From Phycisphaeraceae bacterium (GTDB lineage: Bacteria; Planctomycetota; Phycisphaerae; Phycisphaerales; Phycisphaeraceae), in the NCBI GenBank assembly GCA_029260715.1, contig JAJDCS010000009.1, positions 115,483-179,482 on the forward strand: 64,000 nt of DNA, in the 5' to 3' direction. A model generated the notes under the pieces. It made no database searches, had not been told where the DNA came from, and saw only the letters and a list, made by a program, of their open reading frames with translations. The stretch's first letter is position 1, and every line of letters begins with the position of its first letter. Shown here in pieces: positions 35,868-45,394 of the stretch. The position numbers and the translations under genes were made by a program.

Positions 35868-38522
35868 CTAACCGGGGCGACGCGCCTCTTGGCACAACCG
35901 CCTCAGCAGGTCGAAGGCTTGGATCGGGGTAAGCGTGTCCAAGTCGGCGGTGCGGAGCTTATCAACGGCGGGGTGTTCGAGGTACTGCGTGAACAGCCCA
36001 AGCTGCCCGTCGGGCGGCGAGGCGGGCGGTGCGGCCAACGAAGCGGAGCCTTGGGTGTGGCTCACCGATAGCTGGCTTAATAGTTGGTTGGCGCGGTCGA
36101 CCACGGGCGCGGGCAGCCCGGCGATCTTGGCGACGTGGATGCCGTAGCTGCGGTCGGTGGCCCCGGGGACGATGCGGTGGAGGAACACCACTTGGTCGTC
36201 CCACTCGCGAACGGTGACGTGCAGGTTGGTGACGTTGGCGTGTGCGTCGGCGAGCTGTGTTAGCTCGTGGTAGTGCGTGGCGAAGAGTGTTCGGCAGCGG
36301 CGTGTGGCGAGGTGCTCGGCGATCGCCCAGGCGAGGCTCAGGCCGTCGAGCGTGCTGGTGCCCCGGCCGATCTCGTCGAGGATGACCAGGCTTGCGCCTG
36401 TGGCGTGATGACAAATATTCGCCGCTTCGACCATCTCGACCATGAAGGTTGATTGGCCGGTGTGCAGCTCGTCGCTGGCGCCCACGCGTGTGAAAATACG
36501 GTCGCACAGGCCGATGGTGGCGGACTCGGCGGGCACAAAGCTGCCGGCGTGGGCCATGAGGGTGATCAGAGCGGTCTGGCGGATGTACGTCGACTTGCCC
36601 GCCATGTTTGGGCCGGTGATGAGCGCGAGGGTTTGTGTATTGTTGCCCGCTTCGTCGCGGCCCAGGCGCGTGTCGTTGGGCACGAACCGGTCGGCAAGTG
36701 ACCGGTCCAGCACGGGGTGGCGCCCGCCTCGGATGTCCAGCACCGGCTCGTCGGCCATGATTGGCTGGACGTAGCGTTGGCTGACGGCCTGCTTGGCGAA
36801 GCAAGCCAGCACATCCAATTCAGCCACGGTGTCGGCGAAGGCGCGCAGGCTGGGGATCTGGTTTTGGGCTTGGGCACACAGTTGTGCGAACAGCTCTTGC
36901 TCACGTGCGACGGCCCGCTGCTGGGCGCTTAACACTTTGCCTTCGTACTCTTTGAGCTGGGGTGTGGTGTAGCGTTCGGCGTTTTTGAGGGTCTGCTTGC
37001 GTGACCACTGGTCGGGTGCGCGGTCCTTGTTGGCGGCGGTGACTTCGATGTAGTACCCGAAGACCTTGTTGAACCCGACTTTTAGGCTGGGTATGCCCGA
37101 CTGCTCGACGAGGCCTTTTTGGTAGGCGGCTAACCAGGTGTGGCTGTCGTGCTGCAGGGCACGGTACTCGTCGAGTTGGGCGTCGTAGCCGTCGCGGATG
37201 AGCCCGCCGTCGCGCATGTGCGCCGGGGGCGACTCGACGCACGCGATCGCCAGGGTGTCGGCCAGCTCGCCTAGCTGGTTCGTTACCTGGGCCAAGCGGT
37301 CGTGCGGGCCGCTGAACGCGGGGCGTTCGTCGAGTAGCTGCGTCAGCGTGCCCGCCTGTGCGGCGCTGCCGCCGAGCCCGACCAGATCACGCGGCGTGGC
37401 GCGGCCCACGGCGATACGCGCGGTGATCCGCTGCACGTCTTGGACGCGGTCTAGTGCGTCACGCAGCTTGCGCAAGAGCGAGCTGTCGTCGACCATTGCG
37501 CCCACCGTGCGGTGGCGTTGTCGGATGGCCTCGATGCCGCGTAGTGGGTAGCACAGCCACTGGCGTAGGGTGCGTTTGCCCATGGCGGTGACGCAGCCTT
37601 GCAGCACGCCCAGGAGGCTGCCGTCGGCGGTGTTGCCGCGTATGGTTTGTTCCACCTCTAAGCTACGCAGCGACGCTTGATCGACAACCAGGTGGCTCGC
37701 GCGTTCAAGCCGCCGCGGCGGCTGGAGGTGTGACAATCGCGGGACGCCGCCGTCGGACACTGTTGGGGCCTGTGTCTCTAGCAGGTAGTGCACGGCGGCG
37801 GCGGCGGCGGCCAGGGCGGGGTCGGTCTTTGACAGTCCGAACCCTTCCAAGGACGCGACCTTGAACTGCTTGCACAGGACCTTTGCCGACTCTGCCTGAC
37901 GGAACTGCCACGCCGGGCGCTTGGCGGTGACACAGCCGATCGACCGCGCCGCGCCCGTCACCGCATCCAACGCCTCGCCGTTGAGCGACTCGGGGTACAG
38001 CAGCTCACTGGGCGCGATGCGGCTAAGCTCGTCGCCAAGCTCCCGCACGCCGATGGTGGTGAACGCGAACGCGCCGGTGCTTAGCTCCGCCCATGCGATG
38101 GACGCCTTATGGTCGCCGTCGACCGTCACCACGGCCAGGGGGTTCTCGCGGCCTTCCTCCAGCAGCGACTCGTCGGTGAGCGTGCCGGGCGTGATGACTC
38201 GTGTGACTTCGCGTCGGACGACGCCCTTGGCCTGGGCGGGGTCTTCCATCTGCTCGCACACCGCCACGCGGTGCCCGGCCTGGATCATCCGCCTCAGGTA
38301 CCCCGACACGCTGTGGTGCGGCACGCCGGCCATGGGGATGCCCGCGGTGCGCTGCGTGAGCGTGACGCCGAGCACCTTGTTAGCCAGCTTCGCGTCGTCG
38401 TAGAACATCTCATAAAAATCACCCATGCGGAAGAACAGCACGCAGTCGGGGTGCTGCTCCTTGAAGCGGTGAAACTGCCGCATGGCGGGTGTGGCGTGGG
38501 CGGTGGCGGTGGCCATAGGCAT
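35868..38522 (-). CDS. mutS: DNA mismatch repair protein MutS
   Basis: About 884 aa. The mismatch-reading block FFRMGDFYEMFYDDAK (with the Phe-x-Glu pair) lies near residue 30-45. The connector, lever and clamp domains follow. The ABC ATPase has Walker A GPNMAGKST (about 640), the LVILDEIGRGTST Walker B and FATHYHEL. The C-terminus ends with a short beta-clamp/tetramer-like region. Start choice lies between ATGs at 38522 and 38516; TACCAT sits seven bases before the latter, which would fit a leaderless mRNA. It is divergent from the LEPRMLLS-type protein gene. Confidence 0.96.
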   Translation of the reverse strand: MPMATATAHATPAMRQFHRFKEQHPDCVLFFRMGDFYEMFYDDAKLANKVLGVTLTQRTAGIPMAGVPHHSVSGYLRRMIQAGHRVAVCEQMEDPAQAKGVVRREVTRVITPGTLTDESLLEEGRENPLAVVTVDGDHKASIAWAELSTGAFAFTTIGVRELGDELSRIAPSELLYPESLNGEALDAVTGAARSIGCVTAKRPAWQFRQAESAKVLCKQFKVASLEGFGLSKTDPALAAAAAAVHYLLETQAPTVSDGGVPRLSHLQPPRRLERASHLVVDQASLRSLEVEQTIRGNTADGSLLGVLQGCVTAMGKRTLRQWLCYPLRGIEAIRQRHRTVGAMVDDSSLLRKLRDALDRVQDVQRITARIAVGRATPRDLVGLGGSAAQAGTLTQLLDERPAFSGPHDRLAQVTNQLGELADTLAIACVESPPAHMRDGGLIRDGYDAQLDEYRALQHDSHTWLAAYQKGLVEQSGIPSLKVGFNKVFGYYIEVTAANKDRAPDQWSRKQTLKNAERYTTPQLKEYEGKVLSAQQRAVAREQELFAQLCAQAQNQIPSLRAFADTVAELDVLACFAKQAVSQRYVQPIMADEPVLDIRGGRHPVLDRSLADRFVPNDTRLGRDEAGNNTQTLALITGPNMAGKSTYIRQTALITLMAHAGSFVPAESATIGLCDRIFTRVGASDELHTGQSTFMVEMVEAANICHHATGASLVILDEIGRGTSTLDGLSLAWAIAEHLATRRCRTLFATHYHELTQLADAHANVTNLHVTVREWDDQVVFLHRIVPGATDRSYGIHVAKIAGLPAPVVDRANQLLSQLSVSHTQGSASLAAPPASPPDGQLGLFTQYLEHPAVDKLRTADLDTLTPIQAFDLLRRLCQEARRPG

Positions 38523-38665
38523 GATGGTAACCGGGCGACCCACTGGGGCTCAACGGGCGGGCCCGCATGATCAAAAACGCTTATTCGATTATGCTACGCC
38601 CCTCTCTACTACCGACAGTGTGTCGGCGGGGGTTTATTATCTCATCTCAGGAAGGATATTTGTCA

Positions 38666-40006
38666 ATGCGCAAAGAGTTATTTTCATGGATGAAGGCGAT
38701 CCGTGGCCGGCTACACCACCGGGGCGGCAACAGCCACGCCACCAAGCCGTTGTGTGAACCGCTTGAGCCACGCATGCTGCTGTCGGGCTCGCCCGGCCCT
38801 GCACCGGCGGTGGACGCCGTCCAAGACATCGCAACCGCCGCGGTCTTCGAGTGGCTGCCCGGCGCGACCTACAGCCAAGGCGGCAGCCAAGCGCTGGACG
38901 ACTACTTCACCTCCGGCGGCACCGTGCACAATGAGTTCACCACCTACTTCCAAACCAAGCTGGCTGCGATCAAAGACACCAACGGCGACGTGGTCTTCGA
39001 CCCGGCTGCCAACGGCGTTGAGGTCACGGTCGTCGCGGGCTTTGGTGAGAAAATCGCCTTCGCCGACCCCGCGACCAACACGGTTTACTTTGACTTCGCC
39101 GACGGGCAGCCCAACGAATTCTTGGAAATCTACTTCGACACCACTCCCGATGCAGACACCGTCGCGGGCACCGGCTTCAACGACGGCACACTCGTTCTAA
39201 GGGCGGACATCACCGACGTCCCGTACAGCTTCTTCCAAGTCGTGGGCGACCCCGCGGCCGGTGACGTGGCACCGCTTAATCTGGCCAGTCCGGATTTCGC
39301 AGGCGTGCTGACGGTGCTGGGCGGCGGCACCACCACGCTCGAAGCAGAAACGACCTACCGCAACGCGTCGGTTTTCAAGATACCGGTGCTCTCGATGCGT
39401 TTTGATATCACCAGCCACACACCGTTCGACACGGTCACGCCGTCGGACAGCTTTGTCACGATGGCCAACCCCGGCACCGGAGACGGCCCATCCCCCACTT
39501 CGTTCAACGTCGGCGCCGGCATCCCCGGCGTGGGCGTGGGTTTCATCAACGGCGCCGGCAGTCTATCGGGCGTAGGCGGGCCCGACATCACCTTCCAGTC
39601 TGAAGTCGTCAACACGTTCATTGTGGCGCCGCGCGGCGTCGGGTTCTGGGCCAACCACACCAACCTCTGGGTTGGGTTCGACCCCGACGACAGCTTTGCA
39701 GCCACGTTCGGCCTGGAAGATATCATCAACCCGAACAGCTCGTGGGCGAGCATGACTTTGCTCGAGGCGCTCAACACCAACGGCGGCGGCAACAAGGCAT
39801 TGGCACGCCAAGCCACGGCAGCGCTACTCAACGCCGCACACCCGAACGTAGACTACGCCGCCACAACCGAGCAGATCATCGCGCTACCCGCGTTCGCCTA
39901 CGACTACGGCATGCCCGGCTTCGTTGCGCTGACGCTCCAATTAGCCAACAATGGCCAGCCCGCGGCGCTGCTGGTCGTCTTGCAATGGCTGGATTTTGTT
40001 ACCTAA
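38666..40006 (+). CDS. Exported protein with planctomycete LEPRMLLS signature
   Basis: About 446 aa. The N-terminus has basic residues (MRKELFSWMKAIRGR) and the signature CEPLEPRMLLSGSPGP near residues 30-46, a mark of many large exported planctomycete proteins and probably a transport or sorting signal. The rest is acidic and beta-rich with repeated Gly/Asp/Thr segments, without a catalytic motif I recognise. The WANHTNLW segment and Asn-rich end may be a surface adhesion fold. AGGAAGG lies 11 bases before the ATG at 38666. A terminator follows. Confidence 0.7.
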   Translation: MRKELFSWMKAIRGRLHHRGGNSHATKPLCEPLEPRMLLSGSPGPAPAVDAVQDIATAAVFEWLPGATYSQGGSQALDDYFTSGGTVHNEFTTYFQTKLAAIKDTNGDVVFDPAANGVEVTVVAGFGEKIAFADPATNTVYFDFADGQPNEFLEIYFDTTPDADTVAGTGFNDGTLVLRADITDVPYSFFQVVGDPAAGDVAPLNLASPDFAGVLTVLGGGTTTLEAETTYRNASVFKIPVLSMRFDITSHTPFDTVTPSDSFVTMANPGTGDGPSPTSFNVGAGIPGVGVGFINGAGSLSGVGGPDITFQSEVVNTFIVAPRGVGFWANHTNLWVGFDPDDSFAATFGLEDIINPNSSWASMTLLEALNTNGGGNKALARQATAALLNAAHPNVDYAATTEQIIALPAFAYDYGMPGFVALTLQLANNGQPAALLVVLQWLDFVT

Positions 40007-40038
40007 ACTTAGGCCTATTCAATCAATCACGCTCCCCA

Positions 40039-40071
40039 TCAGAGCCGCACACCGCGGCTCTGATTTTTTTT
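40039..40071 (+). terminator. Intrinsic terminator after the LEPRMLLS-type gene
   Basis: Stem TCAGAGCCGC / GCGGCTCTGA with loop ACACC, then eight Ts. Confidence 0.9.
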
Positions 40072-40132
40072 ATCCCCACCACACCGACGAGCAAACAGCC
40101 CCCACCGCCGCGCCCGGCCCTATCATGTGTTC

Positions 40133-42535
40133 ATGGCTGATCTTTTCGAGTCAAGCCAACCCGCGCCCGCCGGGTACGCCCAGGTCGCGTTGGAGCGTGG
40201 CTTGGACCGCGGCTCGGCGGGGCTTACCTACGCGATCCCCGAATCGCTGACCGAGCTTCATGTCGGCGACCGCGTGTTGGTCCCGCTGGGCAAGAAGAAC
40301 AAATCTGTGCCCGGCTACGTCGTGCGCATCGCGCCCGACTTAGCTTCGGCCAAAATCGCCCCGAAAGTGGTGCCGCGCATCAAGCCGATCCACTCGCGCG
40401 ACCGGCTGGGGCTGAGCCTACCCGAGGACCTACTCGAACTGGGCGGGTGGATCTCGCGGTATTACTGCTGCCCGCTGGGGATGGTGTTCGCAAGCATGCT
40501 CCCCGCCGCGGTGAAACACGGCACGGGCAGCAAGCAACAAACCGTGGTGCGCCTGACGGACCCACCCCCGACCGACACCGCGACCGCGAAGCCGACCAAG
40601 CTGCAAAAGCAGATTCTTGCCCACGCCCAGGAACAAGCCCAACAGGGTCACACCTGGCTTGAGATGAAGCAACTTGCCGCCGGCGCCGGGGCCCGCACCG
40701 TCACGCCCGTGCGTCAGCTAATCCAGAAAGGTCTGCTGACCACCAAGCAAGAGGTGTCACTACCCACGGGCCCCGACCCGACCGCCGGCCACGCCACGCC
40801 CGACACCGCACAAACCCCGCTGCAACTCACCGGCGACCAGCAATCCGCCATCGACCACATCACCACCCACCTCCACCAGGGGTTCGGCGTTCACTTGTTG
40901 CATGGCGTGACCGGCAGCGGCAAGACGGAGGTTTACTTGCGTGTCATCGAGCAAGTACTCAACGCGCTGCCCCCCGGGGCAACCGACGGCCCCGCCCCCG
41001 GCGCGATTGTGATGGTGCCCGAGATCGCGTTGACGTCCCAAACGGTTGACCGGTTCATGGCTAGGTTCTCGGGTGTGGCGGCGCTGCACTCGGGGCTCAC
41101 CGCCACGCAGCGCCACGAGCAGTGGCGACGCATCCAACAGGGCAAAGCCAGGATCGTCGTGGGCGCGCGGTCGGCGGTGTTCGCGCCGCTGCCGCGCGTG
41201 GGCGTGATCATCGTCGACGAGGAGCACGACACCAGCTACAAGCAAGACCAACTGCCCCGGTACCACGGGCGCGACGTGGCTATCAAACGCGCCCAGATGC
41301 TGGGTGTGCCGGTGGTGCTGGGTTCGGCCACGCCCAGCTTAGAGAGCTACTTCAACGCGACCCACGCGGGCCGTCCCGACGCGCCGCCTAAAAAAACGTA
41401 CCACTTGCTGAGCCTACCTACGCGCGTGGCGGGGCTGCAATTGCCAACGGTCCAAGTGGTGGACATGAAAGAGCAACGCGGCGCGCCGCCCGCTCACGGG
41501 CACGCCCCGGTGCTGTGCAATCGTTTGCACCAAGCGTTGCAACACACCCTCGACCACCAGGGCCAAGCCGTCTTGCTCATGAACCGACGCGGGTACGCGC
41601 ACTACATCGCCTGCCCCGATACGCGGTGCGGGTGGATGATGATGTGCGATTACTGCGACGCGATGATGACGTACCACAAGATGCGTCGCCTGCCGACCGA
41701 CGGCGTGCTGCGGTGCCACCACTGCCAAGCCCAGCAACTGCTCCCCGCTAGCTGCCCGCTGTGCGAGAAAAAACTCGTGATGCTCGGCAGCGGCACGCAG
41801 CGTGTCGAGGAGACGCTGGCCGAGCTGTTCCCGACCATGCGCATGCTGCGCGTCGACTCCGACACCATGCGTACCGCCGGCGACTACCGCCACGCGCTCA
41901 AGGCGTTTGCCGACGGCGGCGTCGACGTGCTGCTGGGCACACAGATGATCGCCAAGGGGTTGGACTTCCCCAACGTGCGCCTGGTCGGTGTGATCGACGC
42001 CGACACAGCCCTGCACATCCCGGACTTCCGGTCGGCCGAGCGGACGTTCCAGCTTGTGGCCCAGGTCGCGGGGCGCACCGGGCGGGGCGATCAGAGCCGG
42101 TCGTGCACCGTCATTGTCCAGACGTTCAACCCCCACGACCCGGCGATCATGCTCGCTAGCCAACACGACTATGAAACCTTCGCGAAGCGTGAGATCGCGT
42201 TGCGTCAACAAGTCGGGCTGCCGCCTTGGTCGCGTATGACCCGCATCGTCGTGCGTGACCAGAACCACGCCAAGTGCTGTGAACACGCCCAGACACTGGG
42301 CGACCAACTCCGGGCTTTTAACACGCAACTGGAACTCGCCATTCAGATTCACGGCCCCATGGAGCCGCCCATCGCGCGTGTGGCGGGGTACCACCGCAGA
42401 CAGATCGAGCTGACCGCGCCGGACCCTGGCGCGGCGTCGAAGCTACAACGCCTGCTCACCGAGCTGCGCAACGCCGACCTGCTACGCTCCGACGCGCGCA
42501 CGGCTGTGGACGTGGACCCGGTGTCGCTGCTGTAA
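40133..42535 (+). CDS. priA: Primosomal protein N' (replication restart helicase)
   Basis: PriA reloads the replisome at stalled forks. The 800 aa protein has the N-terminal DNA-binding domain (VALERGLDRGSAGLTYAIPE, VLVPLGKK), helicase Walker A GVTGSGKTEVYLRV, DEEH box with VDEEHDTSYKQDQ, and a Zn domain with CPDTRCGW, CDYCDAM, CHHC and CPLC cysteines (eight). The GTQMIAKGLDFPNV and QVAGRTGRG motifs complete the helicase. Start at 40133; TATCAT lies six bases upstream, so the mRNA may be leaderless. Confidence 0.95.
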   Translation: MADLFESSQPAPAGYAQVALERGLDRGSAGLTYAIPESLTELHVGDRVLVPLGKKNKSVPGYVVRIAPDLASAKIAPKVVPRIKPIHSRDRLGLSLPEDLLELGGWISRYYCCPLGMVFASMLPAAVKHGTGSKQQTVVRLTDPPPTDTATAKPTKLQKQILAHAQEQAQQGHTWLEMKQLAAGAGARTVTPVRQLIQKGLLTTKQEVSLPTGPDPTAGHATPDTAQTPLQLTGDQQSAIDHITTHLHQGFGVHLLHGVTGSGKTEVYLRVIEQVLNALPPGATDGPAPGAIVMVPEIALTSQTVDRFMARFSGVAALHSGLTATQRHEQWRRIQQGKARIVVGARSAVFAPLPRVGVIIVDEEHDTSYKQDQLPRYHGRDVAIKRAQMLGVPVVLGSATPSLESYFNATHAGRPDAPPKKTYHLLSLPTRVAGLQLPTVQVVDMKEQRGAPPAHGHAPVLCNRLHQALQHTLDHQGQAVLLMNRRGYAHYIACPDTRCGWMMMCDYCDAMMTYHKMRRLPTDGVLRCHHCQAQQLLPASCPLCEKKLVMLGSGTQRVEETLAELFPTMRMLRVDSDTMRTAGDYRHALKAFADGGVDVLLGTQMIAKGLDFPNVRLVGVIDADTALHIPDFRSAERTFQLVAQVAGRTGRGDQSRSCTVIVQTFNPHDPAIMLASQHDYETFAKREIALRQQVGLPPWSRMTRIVVRDQNHAKCCEHAQTLGDQLRAFNTQLELAIQIHGPMEPPIARVAGYHRRQIELTAPDPGAASKLQRLLTELRNADLLRSDARTAVDVDPVSLL

Positions 42536-42539
42536 AAAT

Positions 42540-44267
42540 TTATTGAGTGTTATCCAACCGCATCACCTGGACGCTGTGGAACACCACTTCCGTGTTGGCT
42601 GCGCCGATGCCCAGCGAGTCGGGGTTGAGTTGGCCCCACGGGTGCTGCACGTCCAATGCCGACCACGGGCCGGACCACGCGATGTAAGGCCGACCCTGCA
42701 AGTCCGCCTCTATCGTGACTTGAGCATCTTCACCACGCACGCGCACGTGCAGCGTGTGCCTGTGCCCGCCGTCGAGTTGCACGGGGTTCACCGCGGTGCC
42801 GTTGTCGTCCACCGCTTGCTCGTTGATCCACTGCAAGCCGCTGCCGTGGTCGGCGCTGCCGCTGATCTGGAGCATGGCCTGGTGGTACCCCACGGGCAGG
42901 AACAGCAGAACCCGGTCGGCTTTGCCCTCGCAACTGAAGCTGATTTTGACGTTGTAGCTCTTGCCCAGGCGTGAGGGGACCGACAGCCTCGCCTCCGGCG
43001 ACGCCGCCACCGCTAGCCCGTCGTCACGCAGGCGCCACTGGCCGTCCACCGCGTCACGCTGAGTATCAACGCGCCCGACCGTCTCGACCCACGTGGGCAC
43101 GGGGTCGGCGCTGCGCGCGATCGAGGCCTGGTATTCCGCTAACGCCGCGCGCTGGTGGTAGTTCCACCACACAGCCGCGCCGACCCAAGCGCCAAGAGCC
43201 ACCACCACAGCCAATAACAGCACAAGCGGGCGCTTGCCGGCCTTGGCCCTGAACAACCTCCGGCGGCGGACCGGCTTGGTGACCTGCACCGCGTCGTCGA
43301 GGTCTAGCAAATTCGGCGGCGGCGGGCCGTGACGCGTCGCGCCCAACGCGCTGGACAACGCTTCGAGCAGGTCGTCATAAGTTTGGTACCGCAACTCAGG
43401 GTCGATCTGCAGCATCTGCGACACCACCGCGGCGGTCTCCACGTGCAGCGACCGGCAGACCTCGCGCAGGTCCTGGGCGGGCGCGTCCAGACGCGCACGC
43501 AGCACCTGCTCGACCGTGTCTCCCGGGAACGCGGGCCGACCCGCCAACGTGTGAAACAGCGTAGCGCCCAAGCTGAAGATATCGCTGCGGTGGTCCATCA
43601 CCCGTCGTAACACCACCTCGGGCGCCACGTACTGGGGTGTGCCGTAAGGCTTGCCCGCCCCCGCGTCGCCCGCCACCCTGGCTATACCAAAATCCACTAG
43701 CTTGGCGACGCCTTGGCGGTCGAGCAGGATGTTGGCCGGCTTCACGTCCGCGTGGACAAGCCCGACCTGGTGGGCCGCTTTGAGACCCTGAGCCACGTCA
43801 ATCGCGATCTCCAACGCCCGCTCTTCGTCCAGCGGCGCTTCTTGCTGGATTAGCCGGTCGAGCCGGCCCCCGTCGACCAGTTCCATCACGATGTAGGGCT
43901 GGCTCTCTTTTTCCTCGACCGAATGGACTTGCGCAACGTTGCGGTGGTTCAAAGCCGCCAGCGATCGGGCCTCTTCCAAGCAAGCGTGGACTTTGCTGTC
44001 ATACCTGCCAGATGACCTGTGCAACACTTTCACCGCCACCTGACGCTGGAGCACCTGGTCCACCGCTTCGAAAACCTGACCCATGCTCCCCTTGCCCAGC
44101 ACCCTGACCAATAAGAACTGCCCCAACTGGCACGGCACCATCAGGCCCGCCCCACACGCGGGGCAATTAACGGTGCTAAACGGCTGGGCAACGCTGACAT
44201 CCACCCGCGCGCCGCACTGCCGGCAAGCCGCCTGCTGGGTCTTTTCAACTAAATCCTGTGTCGCCAT
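42540..44267 (-). CDS. Membrane Ser/Thr protein kinase with N-terminal zinc ribbon
   Basis: About 575 aa. Residues 15-38 form a zinc ribbon (CRQC and CPAC). The kinase domain (about 45-310) has the glycine loop GKGSMGQVFEA, VAVKVLH lysine, the catalytic loop HADVKPANILL (His-Ala-Asp instead of the usual HRD), DFGIAR and the APE equivalent VAPEVV. A single membrane helix follows (about 352-375), then an extracytoplasmic part of about 200 aa resembling a beta-sandwich domain. This is the Hanks-type architecture common in planctomycetes. The gene converges with priA; stops are five bases apart. Confidence 0.88.
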   Translation of the reverse strand: MATQDLVEKTQQAACRQCGARVDVSVAQPFSTVNCPACGAGLMVPCQLGQFLLVRVLGKGSMGQVFEAVDQVLQRQVAVKVLHRSSGRYDSKVHACLEEARSLAALNHRNVAQVHSVEEKESQPYIVMELVDGGRLDRLIQQEAPLDEERALEIAIDVAQGLKAAHQVGLVHADVKPANILLDRQGVAKLVDFGIARVAGDAGAGKPYGTPQYVAPEVVLRRVMDHRSDIFSLGATLFHTLAGRPAFPGDTVEQVLRARLDAPAQDLREVCRSLHVETAAVVSQMLQIDPELRYQTYDDLLEALSSALGATRHGPPPPNLLDLDDAVQVTKPVRRRRLFRAKAGKRPLVLLLAVVVALGAWVGAAVWWNYHQRAALAEYQASIARSADPVPTWVETVGRVDTQRDAVDGQWRLRDDGLAVAASPEARLSVPSRLGKSYNVKISFSCEGKADRVLLFLPVGYHQAMLQISGSADHGSGLQWINEQAVDDNGTAVNPVQLDGGHRHTLHVRVRGEDAQVTIEADLQGRPYIAWSGPWSALDVQHPWGQLNPDSLGIGAANTEVVFHSVQVMRLDNTQ

Positions 44268-44559
44268 AGCCCAACCCGAATCAAATCGCACCAACGCAAA
44301 TCGCTTTGGCAAATACGCTTAACGCAACCGTAATGGGTGTAAACAGAACGACCCCTTCCTGTTCCTGCTTGTTTCATCGACACACCACAAGCCCAAGTAC
44401 AGAGAGATCCACGCTGTCTAATCAACAATCAGACAAATCTATAAAATAAGATATTGAAATACCTTACGACATGACAACGCGAACAGGCCCAGGCAAGATA
44501 TGGGCTTGTTGACCTCACAGGAGACACCCTTAGATTTGAAAGATACTGCCTGTCGGCGT

Positions 44560-45375
44560 TCAATCCGGCGGCACCGACTCTCCGAAGATCGCCCGCCCGA
44601 CACGGACGATATTGGCCCCCTCTTCGATCGCCACCTCGAAGTCATCCGACATGCCCATCGACAGGATATTGCAGTCCGGCCCGCCGGCTGAAGACGTGCG
44701 TAGCTCATGGAAAAGCTCAGCGGTACGGCTAAAAATAGGGCGGGCGTCCTCGGGGTTCTCCGACCGAGGGGCCATGGACATCACTCCGCGTAACCGCAGG
44801 TGTAGCATTGTGTTAATTTGATCGGCCATGTGGATCACCGCCGGCGGGGTGATGCCCTGCTTGCTGACCTCTCCGCTGGTGTTGACCTGGATCAGGATGT
44901 CCATCACACGGTCCTGCCGAGCGGCGTAGTTGTGGATCTCCTCAGCGAGGCGGAGGCTGTCCACGCTGTGGATCAACTGCACCAGGGGCAGCACCTGTTT
45001 CACCTTGTTCCGCTGGAGGTGGCCGATCATGTGCCACCGTACTTTTTCAGGGGGCAAGGCGTCTGGCGGGGAGGCGGGCTTGGTGGCTGCGCCGGATAGC
45101 GTGCGCTTGCGCGACAAGAATTCCTCGATCGAAGCGGCCCGCTGGGTGAGCTGTTGCACACGACTTTCGCCTAAGTCGATGTGGCCCATCTCCACCAGCG
45201 AGCGGATCTGATCGGGGCTGGCGGTCTTGGTCACCGCGACGCACAGCACCTGGTCGGGCTGCCGCCCCGAACGGACAGCGGCCTCGGCTATACGACCGAT
45301 GACCTCACGATAGGCATCGCGTAATTTCTTTGGGCCTTTAATTTGGCGTGATCCGACAGTCTGTGTCGTTGCCAT
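44560..45375 (-). CDS. YggS-family PLP-binding protein
   Basis: A 271 aa single-domain PLP carrier of the YggS/PROSC family that buffers pyridoxal phosphate. Features are the lysine in VLCVAVTKTASPDQI, the WHMIGHLQRNKVKQ block, IHSVDSLRLAEEI, and the C-terminal SMGMSDDFEVAIEEGANIVRVGRAIFG phosphate site. A longer frame to 45447 overlaps the DedA gene; the ATG at 45375 is preferred. It lies 19 bases after dedA on the same strand, so co-transcription is likely. The linker after residue 85 is longer than usual. Confidence 0.92.
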   Translation of the reverse strand: MATTQTVGSRQIKGPKKLRDAYREVIGRIAEAAVRSGRQPDQVLCVAVTKTASPDQIRSLVEMGHIDLGESRVQQLTQRAASIEEFLSRKRTLSGAATKPASPPDALPPEKVRWHMIGHLQRNKVKQVLPLVQLIHSVDSLRLAEEIHNYAARQDRVMDILIQVNTSGEVSKQGITPPAVIHMADQINTMLHLRLRGVMSMAPRSENPEDARPIFSRTAELFHELRTSSAGGPDCNILSMGMSDDFEVAIEEGANIVRVGRAIFGESVPPD

Positions 45376-45394
45376 GAATATAAAGAATAGGCAA

